Shown: positions 1-7,806 of the stretch, one piece after another
Numbering within the stretch: position 1 is the stretch's first letter
Layout: each line of letters begins with the position of its first letter
Origin: Paenibacillus agaridevorans
GTDB taxonomy: Bacteria > Bacillota > Bacilli > Paenibacillales > Paenibacillaceae
Assembly: GCF_003112455.1 (NCBI RefSeq)
Contig: NZ_BDQX01000036.1
Location: 180,423-225,235, forward strand
Length of the DNA stretch: 44,813 bases
Reading direction: 5' to 3'
Notes under the pieces: model-generated
What the model saw: the letters and a program-made list of their open reading frames with translations, nothing else
Told to the model about the DNA's origin: nothing
Database searches by the model: none
Position numbers and translations under genes: made by a program

Positions 1-300
1 GCTTCTATCTACGCGGCGAGCAAAGCGGCAGTGTTGTCCTATACGAAGGGACTAGCGAAGGAGACGGCGGGCGACGGCATTCTGGTCAACGCCATATCGC
101 CGGGCTTTATTGGAGGAACGGCCTTCCACGCAACGTTTACGCCGGATGCCGCGAGACAAGCGACGGTGCAGGGCATTCCGCTGCGCAGGGAAGGAACGCC
201 GGGCGACGTCGCCGGCGCCGTGCTGTATCTCGTCTCCGAGCTGTCCGCTTACGTAACTGGCGAGACGATCGAGATCAACGGCGGAATGTTTATGCGATGA
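1..300 (+). CDS. SDR-family oxidoreductase, C-terminal part (cut by left edge)
   Basis: The reading frame is open from base 1 and ends in TGA at 298-300, so only the last 99 residues are present. The visible start contains the YxxxK catalytic signature of short-chain dehydrogenases (IYAASKAA), followed by the usual C-terminal pattern (VNAISPGFI, then a YVTGETIEINGG tail). The family carries out NAD(P)-dependent oxidation or reduction of sugars and other small alcohols in the cytosol. The TGA overlaps the ATG of the next gene, so it is probably translationally coupled to the heparinase-like genes. A role in metabolising uronate-derived products (KduD-like) is inferred from that context only. 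The Rossmann glycine motif lies outside the window. Confidence 0.9.
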   Translation, partial: ASIYAASKAAVLSYTKGLAKETAGDGILVNAISPGFIGGTAFHATFTPDAARQATVQGIPLRREGTPGDVAGAVLYLVSELSAYVTGETIEINGGMFMR

Positions 301-2420
301 GCGCGCCGAAGATGTCTCTGCGAGAAGGGAAAAAGGACGACACGCTGGGTCGGCTTGTCTCCGAGCTGGATGCCATCATGGCGGCGAGTCAGGAAATTCC
401 GACGGAGCCAGGCGGCTGGTGGCATCAATACGTCTGTCCGGAGCATCATACGGAGCTGCTGTTTGATGAGCTCAAGGAAGACGTTGGGCGATATGACTGT
501 CCCTACGGCTGCGTGATGGAGGGCGAGCCTTACCATGGGGCGTGGCTCGTTTTCCGGCATCAGGCGATGGCAAGGTTCGCGTTGCAAGCCGCTGCCGTAT
601 TCGCGGCAACGGGCGAACGCCGGTACGGCGATTACGGCAAGGGAATCATCGTCGCCTATGCGAGACAGTTTCCGCTATATCCCGTCCATCCGGACGCTCA
701 GCCTTGGATGCTCAAAGGACGCGCCTTCCATCAGGCGCTGACGGAAGCGATCTGGGCAACGACGCTGCTGCGAGCCTATGTGCTGCTCAAGGACAACGGC
801 CTGGATGTGGAGACGGGGAAAGACGATTTTAACAAATTTTTGGATATGCTCGGAAGCAGCATGGAGCAATACCATCATATTTTGACCGTGGAAAGAAATC
901 AGCCTGAGAATAATTATACGGCCTGGTTAAATGCGGCTTTATGCTGCGTTTACGCTGCAAGCGGCGACGAGGTAAAGCTGCGTTCGCTGCTGGAGCGGAA
1001 GGGCGGTCTGCTCCACCATCTGGAGATTGCCATCCAGGCCGACGGGCTGGAGTTCGAAGGCAGCGTCTATTATCATGTGTTCGTGTTGCGAGCGTATATG
1101 ATAGCCGCGGAGATGGCGGCCAGATTCGGCATCGATCTTTATGCGATTCGCGGGCAAGGCGCGCGGAGCATGGAAGGGATGCTGGATGTCCTGACGAAAC
1201 TTGCCGACGAACGGGGGTGGCTGCCTGCCCTGCATGACGGGCCGTACGGGAGAGCTCCCTATAGCCGCGAAATCGTCGAAATTTTCGAAATCGGATATAC
1301 GAAATATCGCAAGCCGGACTACAAACGAATTCTTGCCTTCTATTATAAGGAGTTAAATCCCGAGAGCGGACAGCGAGACGGGGTTGAATACATGCTTTAC
1401 GGATATCCTTGGGGTCCTGATTCCGTTCTCCCCAATAAAGCTGAGGTTAATGAGTCGGGAGGACGTTCCTGGCTGCTGCAGGACAGCGGCTTTGCCGTAT
1501 TGAGGCATCCCGATAATCTGCTGAGCGCTCTCGTCGATTATGGACCGCATGGCGGCTCCCACGGGCATTACGACAAACTTAATCTCATGTTAAGCTTGGC
1601 GGGTTTGCCGCTGTCTCCCGACCCTGGAACCGTTCCGTACGGCTCCGAGCTTAAAAAGGGCTGGTACCCATCCACGCCATGCCATAATACCGTCAGCGTG
1701 AATCGGAGATCGCAGAACGAGACCGCGGGCCGCTGTCTGAGCTACAGCGCCCATGACCGCGTAGGCACATTTATAAGTATGGCTGCGGACGACGCCTATG
1801 AAGATGCGAAGTTGAAGCGTCATGTAGCGGTCGTCTCGGATTATGTGATTGATTGGATGCAGGTGAGACTGCAAGAAGAGAGTGAGTTGGACTGGTGGTT
1901 TCACTTTCTTGGGGAGCCGGAGGCTGCGGGGGAAGAGAGCCATTGGGAGCGAATGGAGCAGTCTGTCTCCTTAGGCGATAGAGACGGTTACCAGTATATA
2001 AAAGGGATCGGCAAGCTTCGTTCAGAAGCGGCGAGCGGAATCGATGAATACAAATACGCTTCATTCCGCATACGACTAACCGGTGAGCGCACGGATGTCG
2101 GGATGAGTGCAGACGATCGTATGGCCTCCATCTCGCTGTTGTTCCCCTCGGAATCAACGTTGTGGCAAGTGGAGTCGCCTGGCATTGCGACGGATCCCAG
2201 CGTGCCCATGAACGGTGTTCTGGTGCGTCATGTTGGCACGTCCATAGACTTGGTGGCCGTCTATCGCACCGGCGCCGAACGGGCTGAGATCCGGTGGAGC
2301 AGCAACAACGACAATGGCTCCGACAGCGGAAATCGTGTGCTTGTCATAACTACGGAAGCCGGTTGCCGGACGTATGAGCTTACGGAAAATGGATTAAAGG
2401 AAGGGGAGACGGACATTTGA
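297..2420 (+). CDS. Heparinase II/III family protein (polysaccharide lyase-like)
   Basis: A 707-residue protein with a helical toroid-like N-terminal half and a beta-rich C-terminal half, the architecture of heparinase II/III and alginate lyase-type polysaccharide lyases. Candidate catalytic segments are NNYTAWLNAA (about residues 205-214), EGSVYYH (about 254-260, candidate Tyr) and HGGSHGHYDKLN (about 416-427, candidate His). No signal peptide is visible, so it probably acts in the cytoplasm on imported oligosaccharides. The ATG overlaps the TGA of the SDR gene, and its own TGA overlaps the TTG of the next gene, giving a tightly coupled operon. The substrate (glycosaminoglycan, alginate or another uronate-containing glycan) cannot be read from the sequence. 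Confidence 0.85.
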   Translation: MSAPKMSLREGKKDDTLGRLVSELDAIMAASQEIPTEPGGWWHQYVCPEHHTELLFDELKEDVGRYDCPYGCVMEGEPYHGAWLVFRHQAMARFALQAAAVFAATGERRYGDYGKGIIVAYARQFPLYPVHPDAQPWMLKGRAFHQALTEAIWATTLLRAYVLLKDNGLDVETGKDDFNKFLDMLGSSMEQYHHILTVERNQPENNYTAWLNAALCCVYAASGDEVKLRSLLERKGGLLHHLEIAIQADGLEFEGSVYYHVFVLRAYMIAAEMAARFGIDLYAIRGQGARSMEGMLDVLTKLADERGWLPALHDGPYGRAPYSREIVEIFEIGYTKYRKPDYKRILAFYYKELNPESGQRDGVEYMLYGYPWGPDSVLPNKAEVNESGGRSWLLQDSGFAVLRHPDNLLSALVDYGPHGGSHGHYDKLNLMLSLAGLPLSPDPGTVPYGSELKKGWYPSTPCHNTVSVNRRSQNETAGRCLSYSAHDRVGTFISMAADDAYEDAKLKRHVAVVSDYVIDWMQVRLQEESELDWWFHFLGEPEAAGEESHWERMEQSVSLGDRDGYQYIKGIGKLRSEAASGIDEYKYASFRIRLTGERTDVGMSADDRMASISLLFPSESTLWQVESPGIATDPSVPMNGVLVRHVGTSIDLVAVYRTGAERAEIRWSSNNDNGSDSGNRVLVITTEAGCRTYELTENGLKEGETDI

Positions 2421-4732
2421 ACCTGATCAAGCTGTTCGAGCCGCGGAGCGGCGTATTGTCGGTGCCGTATTCGCCGCAAGAAGAAACGAAGCTGCTGGAG
2501 AATCCGCCTCGTTTTACCTGGATGCCGGCACTTGCGGAAGGCGGAACGTACGTACTCCAGCTATCCTCTTCGCCTGAATTCGCGGACCGTGAGACGACCC
2601 AATTTCATCCTATTCCATACAATCTGTTCACGCCGGATGCGCCGCTGTCTCCCGGCACTTATTATTGGCGTTACGCTCTGGCTCAAGACTCCGATGGAGG
2701 CGAGAGAGCGAGCAGTTGGAGCAAGGTCCGATCGTTTGCAGTGGAATCAGGCCTGCCGGAGACGCCGTTGCCTGCACGATCGGTCAGATACGCGCATACT
2801 GGAGGTGCGCATCCAAGATTATGGCTGAGTCCGGACGGCGTCGCCGCTCTTCGGTCCCGTATCGCAGAGGATGCCGCATATTGCGGCTGGGATACGTTCT
2901 ACGAAGGTTCAGTGAAGCCTTGGCTTTCGCGGGACCTTATCCCGGAGCCCTCCCCCTACCCAGGCAACAAACGTGTCGCGCATCTGTGGCGCAAGATGTA
3001 CATCGACTGTCAGGAAATATTTTACGCCATACGCCATCTTAGCGTTGCCGGAGTTATCTTGCAGGATGATGTTCTATTGGCCCGTGCAAAGCAGTGGCTG
3101 CTTCATGCCGCATTGTGGGATGCCGAAGGGACGACATCGCGGGATTACAACGACGAAGCGGCGTTTCGCGTGGCAGGAGCATTGGCTTGGGGGTACGATT
3201 GGCTGTACGACGAGATGACGGAGGAAGAGCGCCGGCTGGTTCGGGAGGCGCTGCTTGCGCGAACGCGTCAGGTCGCCTTCCATGTCATTGAAAGGTCGAA
3301 GATTCATCAGGTGCCGTTCGACAGCCATGCGGTCCGATCCTTGTCCTCCGTGCTTGTCCCCGCCTGCATCGCGTTGCTTCACGAAGTGCCGGAGGCGGCG
3401 GTGTGGCTGGATTACGCTTTGGACTATTTCTCTTGCCTCTACTCCCCATGGGGAGGAGAGGATGGAGGCTGGGCGGAAGGTCCGATGTATTGGACGACCG
3501 GCATGGCATTTGTGACGGATGCGCTTAATCTCATTAAAAGCTACAGCGGCATAGATCTGTACAAACGGCCTTTCTTTGCGCGGACGGGCGACTTCCCGCT
3601 TTATTGCTCCAGCCCGGATACCGTGCGGGCAAGCTTTGGCGATCAGTCTTCCCTGGGCGAACCTCCGATTTTGAAGACGGGCTACAATATCCGGCAGTTC
3701 GCCGGAGTGACGGGCAATGGTCTGTATCAATGGTTTTATGAGCAAACCAAACATAATGATCCCGATCCCGATTCAAAATTTTATAACTACGGCTGGTGGG
3801 ACTTCCGGTTCGACAATCTACAGTATCTGCACGACTATCCTGCCGTGGAGCCCATCCTTCCGGAAAACGGCGTTATAGAACCTGTGAAGTGGTTCCGGGA
3901 TATCGGCTGGGTCGCGATGCATGATCGCATGGACGATCCCTCGGAGCATCTTATGCTGCTGACGAAGAGCAGCGGCTACGGCTCCATCAGCCATAGCCAT
4001 GGCGATCAGAACGCCTTCTTGCTGCATGCGTACGGGGAGCCGCTGGCCATCGAGAGCGGTTATTATGTCGCCTTCGGCAGCACGATGCATAAGCATTGGC
4101 GGCGGCAGACCAGATCGACGAACAGTATACTAATCGATGGTCAGGGTCAATACGCCGGCGACAACAAAGCGCTCTGCAAAGCGGCGTCCGGCGTCGTGGA
4201 GGAGGTCCGTTCCAGCGCGGATCACGGCTACAGCCGATGCGACGCCACGGCAGCGTACAAGGAGAATGTCCCCTATCTGAAGCGATTCGTTCGAGAGATT
4301 TATTGGTTCGACCAATCGTATTTCGTTATTGTCGATTATGTCGATCTGGAGCGGAAGGGGAAAATAGAGTGGCTGATGCATACTCTCTATGAGATGGAGC
4401 TGTCGAGAGCTTCATTTCTTGTAAGAGGAAAGAAGGCGGATATGGATGTCCGGTTCGTTTATTGCTCTTCGGGTCATCTGGGGCTCACGCAGCATGACGA
4501 GTTCACGGACGTGGATCCGGCCGAATACGAAGGTCAGCCGAAGCAGTGGCATCTGCATGCCGAGACCCCGGAGGCAGAGAGCCATCGGCTCGTTACGCTG
4601 CTTGTACCGAGAAAGAAAGGCGAAACCAATTTCGTTTCGAGCATTATGGATGACCAAGGGCATGGCGTACATCTTTACTTCACTAATGAGACCGGCATCA
4701 CTCGAATGATCGAGGTTGCCAAAGGATATTGA
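2417..4732 (+). CDS. Heparinase II/III family protein with DUF4962-type N-terminus
   Basis: A 771-residue protein starting at TTG 2417, which overlaps the upstream stop and follows a strong AAGGAAGGGGAG ribosome binding site. The first ~115 residues form a fibronectin-like module (NPPRFTWMP, SPGTYYWRYAL) typical of DUF4962 heparinase-like proteins. A helical domain follows, with FDSHAVRS near residue 300 and GGWAEGPMYW near 352-361. The C-terminal heparinase II-like beta domain contains the ISHSHGDQNAFLLHA motif near residue 524. There is no signal peptide. It is only ~25% like its neighbour by eye, so the pair probably makes successive or complementary cuts. It is the last gene of the operon, and a terminator follows within 30 bases. 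Confidence 0.85.
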   Translation: MNLIKLFEPRSGVLSVPYSPQEETKLLENPPRFTWMPALAEGGTYVLQLSSSPEFADRETTQFHPIPYNLFTPDAPLSPGTYYWRYALAQDSDGGERASSWSKVRSFAVESGLPETPLPARSVRYAHTGGAHPRLWLSPDGVAALRSRIAEDAAYCGWDTFYEGSVKPWLSRDLIPEPSPYPGNKRVAHLWRKMYIDCQEIFYAIRHLSVAGVILQDDVLLARAKQWLLHAALWDAEGTTSRDYNDEAAFRVAGALAWGYDWLYDEMTEEERRLVREALLARTRQVAFHVIERSKIHQVPFDSHAVRSLSSVLVPACIALLHEVPEAAVWLDYALDYFSCLYSPWGGEDGGWAEGPMYWTTGMAFVTDALNLIKSYSGIDLYKRPFFARTGDFPLYCSSPDTVRASFGDQSSLGEPPILKTGYNIRQFAGVTGNGLYQWFYEQTKHNDPDPDSKFYNYGWWDFRFDNLQYLHDYPAVEPILPENGVIEPVKWFRDIGWVAMHDRMDDPSEHLMLLTKSSGYGSISHSHGDQNAFLLHAYGEPLAIESGYYVAFGSTMHKHWRRQTRSTNSILIDGQGQYAGDNKALCKAASGVVEEVRSSADHGYSRCDATAAYKENVPYLKRFVREIYWFDQSYFVIVDYVDLERKGKIEWLMHTLYEMELSRASFLVRGKKADMDVRFVYCSSGHLGLTQHDEFTDVDPAEYEGQPKQWHLHAETPEAESHRLVTLLVPRKKGETNFVSSIMDDQGHGVHLYFTNETGITRMIEVAKGY

Positions 4733-4760
4733 CTATGATCTCTTCTCGTGTAAAACACAA

Positions 4761-4795
4761 ACAAGGTTCAAGCTTCCAGGCTTGGACCTTGTTTT
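4761..4795 (+). terminator. Rho-independent terminator after the heparinase operon
   Basis: A 13-bp stem (4761-4773 with 4780-4792, one G.U pair) with a 6-base loop, followed by TTTT. The A-rich left flank means it could also work for the convergent gene at 4826-5560. Confidence 0.85.
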
Positions 4796-4825
4796 GCGTC
4801 TGTCTTCGGTTAGCTGTCGTCAGAT

Positions 4826-5560
4826 TTACTCCTGAGAAGCCGGAATGGGTGCCGACGTAACATAACTGTCTTTCAAAATATAGAGAAGCGGTTTTTCGGC
4901 TTGATTAGCGGCATCGTAAGCCGATACCAAGGCATATTGGCTGCCTTGCAGGTCAACATCCAGCTCCGTAACCCGATCGGCCTCGAGGCTGATCTCCTCC
5001 GTCAATTGCTGATTGCTGCCGTTTAGCACTCTGATCTTCATCGCCGAGGGGGAGTACAGAATCAGATGCATAGTATTGTATTTTGTTCCAAAGTTGAATT
5101 TCAGGTGAGGAGATCCCTCATACCAACCCAACCCCACGTTTTCCGCGGTAAAGGCGTAGGCTCCGTTATACTGATGATTTCCGAAAACTAGTTGCTTTTT
5201 GTCGACCACATCGTAAAACTTTTCGCTCCAATTATCCACTTTCACTTCCGCGGAATACAAGGTGAGGTTGCTTGTCTCGCGCATTCCAATCGTTTGCGTG
5301 GAGCCATCCCATCTGATTGGAATGTCAAAGGCGTTGGCAATTACACGAAGAGGCAAATAGGTCGTTCCTTTATACGTGATCGGAAGAACCTCCTTGCCTT
5401 TGTCGTCGAGAGGGCGCCAAGGCTTGCCGTCCAGACGAAATTTGATTCCCGCGTTGAGGTATGCTTTGATCTCGGTGAGGTTGCTGGCGGCGAACGCTCC
5501 GGTCGACAGCGAGAGCATGGCGGTGAGGATGAGCAACAGAATTACGCTTTTCTTCTTCAT
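4826..5560 (-). CDS. Secreted stalk-domain (copper amine oxidase N-terminal-like) protein
   Basis: A 244-residue secreted protein. The ATG at 5560 is preferred over the in-frame TTG at 5563 because it lies 8 bases after AAAGGGGA. A signal peptide covers residues 1-25 (KKK, hydrophobic core, AFAA). Residues ~30-95 match the copper-amine-oxidase N-terminal-like or stalk domain common in Paenibacillus surface proteins (KFRLDGKPW, TYLPLRVIANAFDIPIRWDG). Residues ~100-240 look like a beta-sandwich of NPCBM type (FGNHQYNGAYAFTAENVGLGWYEGSPHLKFNF). It probably acts outside the membrane as a binding or scaffold protein; no catalytic motif is seen. It is divergent from the SLH-domain protein at 5723. 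Confidence 0.8.
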   Translation of the reverse strand: MKKKSVILLLILTAMLSLSTGAFAASNLTEIKAYLNAGIKFRLDGKPWRPLDDKGKEVLPITYKGTTYLPLRVIANAFDIPIRWDGSTQTIGMRETSNLTLYSAEVKVDNWSEKFYDVVDKKQLVFGNHQYNGAYAFTAENVGLGWYEGSPHLKFNFGTKYNTMHLILYSPSAMKIRVLNGSNQQLTEEISLEADRVTELDVDLQGSQYALVSAYDAANQAEKPLLYILKDSYVTSAPIPASQE

Positions 5561-5617
5561 CAAATATCCCCTTTCATCGTATGTGATCGAATCATCATGA
5601 AAGAGTTTAACAGGATA

Positions 5618-5675
5618 AGCGCTTCAAAAACGTTTCAAAAACGGCATAGAGAGAGGGAAGCGCTTTTGAAGCGCT
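5618..5675. promoter_or_regulatory. Inverted repeats with cre-like cores between divergent surface-protein genes
   Basis: AGCGCTTCAAAA (5618-5629) and TTTTGAAGCGCT (5664-5675) are perfect inverted copies 34 bases apart. The right copy is also half of a local palindrome, AGCGCTTTTGAAGCGCT (5659-5675). The AAGCGCTT core resembles the centre of CcpA catabolite-responsive elements, although the outer bases fit poorly. It lies upstream of both the stalk-domain gene and the SLH gene, so it could serve either or both. A LacI-family or other dimeric repressor is equally possible. Confidence 0.45.
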
Positions 5676-5722
5676 CGCTGCTTTAGAATAGACGGGAGGG
5701 AGATGAAGAAAGGGGATTCACT

Positions 5723-7669
5723 ATGTTTAAAAAGAAATGGCTGATTGCTGCTTTCTCTACTGTCTTGCTGCTAGCCTGTTTCACTCCGCATCAATCCGCT
5801 AAGGCACTCGAGCTTCAGTTAAATCCGGAATTAATAATAGACATAAGGCTATTTTTGCCGAGTTCAAACGGCGTGGAGCGATGGGCGTTCGAAACAGGGG
5901 GAGCGATCAATTCGTCTTCGCCCGCAGTCGGTTCAGACGGCACTGTTTATGTTGGATCAACAGACGGGAAGCTCTATGCAGTCGATAAAAAGGGGCAGAA
6001 GAAGTGGGAGTTCGAGACGGGAGCTGCCGTCTACTCCTCACCCGCAATTGGTGCAGACGGCACCGTGTATGTTGGCTCAGGCGACAATCTGTATGCCATT
6101 ACTCCTGACGGAGGGCTGAAATGGACGTTCCAAGCTGGAGGAGACATATACTCCACAGCGGGAATTGGCGCAGACGGTACCATCTATGTGGAATGTGAGG
6201 ATGGTAAGCTCTATGCGCTTAAACCGGAAGGTACGAAGAAATGGGAGTTCGTAACAGGAGGAGGAATGAGCGGCAAACCCGCAATCGATTCTAACGGCAC
6301 CATCTATGTCGGTTCCCGCGATAAGAAGCTCTATGCGATCAATCCGAACGGAACGAAGCGATGGGAATTTACAACGATCAATGAAGTGAAGACATCGCCG
6401 GCGATCGGGACAGACGGTACCGTCTATATCGCTTCCGGTGCAGAGAGACTGTATGCGATCAAGTCGGATGGAACGAAGAAATGGGAATATCCCTTGGATA
6501 AAAAGCTTTATGGAGGCAATTCCTATTCATCGCCAACGATCGGTTTGGACGGCACCGTTTATGTCGGCTCAGGCGGCTCAGGCATTTATGCAATCAAGCC
6601 CGATGGAACGAAGAAATGGAAATTCGAAACGGATGGCATTATGATAGCCACGCCTTCGGTCGGCGCAGACGGCACTATCTATATCGGATCGGCCGATATG
6701 AAGCTCTATGCGATTAAAACGGACGGAACGAAGAAATGGGAGTTCAGAACCAATGGCCAGATCGTCGCCGCATCGGCGATCGGTCCTGACGGAGCGGTAT
6801 ATATTGGATCTGGCGATCACAAATTGTATGCGATCGGCATGGTGCGCGTTAACGGAGTAAGCTTGAATAAAGACACGCTCAAATTGGACGTCGGGCAAAG
6901 CGAGACGCTGCAGGCGACAATTGCTCCGGGCAATGCTTCCTATCAAGAAATTACATGGTCGAGCAGTGACGAACGCATCGCCAAAGTGAACGCTGCGGGC
7001 AAGGTGACGGGCATGGGGCCAGGAACGGCTATAATTACGGCAACATCGGAGGATGGAGGATACTACAAACAATGCGTCGTGACCGTATCCGCTGCCATTA
7101 ACGGCAATCCGCAGACAGAAGAGGCGAGCTTGACGGACATTGCGGGGCACAAGTTGGGACCGGAAATTAAGAAAGCGGTGGCGCTCGGCATTGTATTCGG
7201 ATATCCGGACGGCAAGTTTCGGCCCGAAGGGAACGTTACCCGAGCCGAGTTTGCCAGCATGATCGTCAGAGGGCTGCCCCCAGGGGAGGAAGGAGCCCCG
7301 CTTGGCTTCAAAGATAAAGATAAAATCGGAGCCTGGGCGGTAAAGGCAGTGCGGCAGGCGGTGACGCTGGGCATCATTCGAGGGTATGAGGACGGTACAT
7401 TCCGACCTGATGCGAACATTACCCATGCGGAAATGATCACGATGGTCATTCGGGCCTCGGGCCTCACTACGGACAACAAAGTGTCGCAGACCGGCTTCTC
7501 CGACGATGCGGACATTCCGAAATGGGCGAAGCCCGCCGTTTCCAAAGCCGAGATGTCCGGTATCATCAACGCCGGGGATACCCAGAACGGTAAATTCGCA
7601 CCACAAGCGATGTCCACCCGTGCGGAAGCCGCATCGGCCATCGTCCGCATGCTGGAGGTCCGCAATTAG
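5723..7669 (+). CDS. PQQ-like beta-propeller / Ig-like (Big_2) / triple SLH-domain surface protein
   Basis: A 648-residue secreted protein with an N-terminal signal peptide (FKKKWLIAAF through SAKA). Residues ~50-372 contain eight repeats of ~38-45 residues with the pattern KKWEFETG...SSPAIGADGTVYVGSGDKLYAI.PDG, as expected for an eight-bladed PQQ-like propeller. Residues ~375-455 form a bacterial Ig-like domain (WSSSDERIAKVNAAGKVTG). Three SLH domains follow (about 468-520, 530-585 and 592-648; FGYPDGKFRPEGNVTRAEF and RGYEDGTFRPDANITHAEM), which anchor the protein to secondary cell-wall polymer. It begins after AAAGGGG and is divergent from the stalk-domain gene, so they may be co-regulated. 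A binding rather than enzymatic role is likely; no PQQ-dehydrogenase active site is evident. Confidence 0.9.
   Translation: MFKKKWLIAAFSTVLLLACFTPHQSAKALELQLNPELIIDIRLFLPSSNGVERWAFETGGAINSSSPAVGSDGTVYVGSTDGKLYAVDKKGQKKWEFETGAAVYSSPAIGADGTVYVGSGDNLYAITPDGGLKWTFQAGGDIYSTAGIGADGTIYVECEDGKLYALKPEGTKKWEFVTGGGMSGKPAIDSNGTIYVGSRDKKLYAINPNGTKRWEFTTINEVKTSPAIGTDGTVYIASGAERLYAIKSDGTKKWEYPLDKKLYGGNSYSSPTIGLDGTVYVGSGGSGIYAIKPDGTKKWKFETDGIMIATPSVGADGTIYIGSADMKLYAIKTDGTKKWEFRTNGQIVAASAIGPDGAVYIGSGDHKLYAIGMVRVNGVSLNKDTLKLDVGQSETLQATIAPGNASYQEITWSSSDERIAKVNAAGKVTGMGPGTAIITATSEDGGYYKQCVVTVSAAINGNPQTEEASLTDIAGHKLGPEIKKAVALGIVFGYPDGKFRPEGNVTRAEFASMIVRGLPPGEEGAPLGFKDKDKIGAWAVKAVRQAVTLGIIRGYEDGTFRPDANITHAEMITMVIRASGLTTDNKVSQTGFSDDADIPKWAKPAVSKAEMSGIINAGDTQNGKFAPQAMSTRAEAASAIVRMLEVRN
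5870..6838 (+). repeat. Eight in-frame ~120-bp coding repeats (propeller blades)
   Basis: Eight degenerate direct repeats encode the propeller blades. The best conserved DNA segments are GGAACGAAGAAATGG and GACGGCACCGTTTATGTCGG with variants. The repeats are in frame and well conserved in protein pattern but diverged in DNA. This could support copy-number change by recombination. Confidence 0.85.
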
Positions 7670-7691
7670 AAAATATTCGTCATTACGATTT

Positions 7692-7726
7692 AGATTCTTT
7701 GACCCCCGTCAAAGAATCTTTTTTTT
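7692..7726 (+). terminator. Rho-independent terminator after the SLH protein gene
   Basis: A 12-bp perfect stem (7692-7703 with 7708-7719), a CCCC loop and a run of T to 7726, starting about 20 bases after the stop codon. Confidence 0.95.
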
Positions 7727-7806
7727 CCGGGTTGTCAAAAGGGATTTCCGCACAATAAGCGAATACAATGGACAAATATGCGATTTGCGATTGGAGGGGA
7801 AGCCAT

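Noticed and set aside
6578..7606. A 342-codon minus-strand open frame opposite the SLH protein gene
   Set aside because: It is a shadow of the repeated, codon-biased coding strand; it has no ribosome binding site and its protein is rich in Arg, His and Phe without domains.
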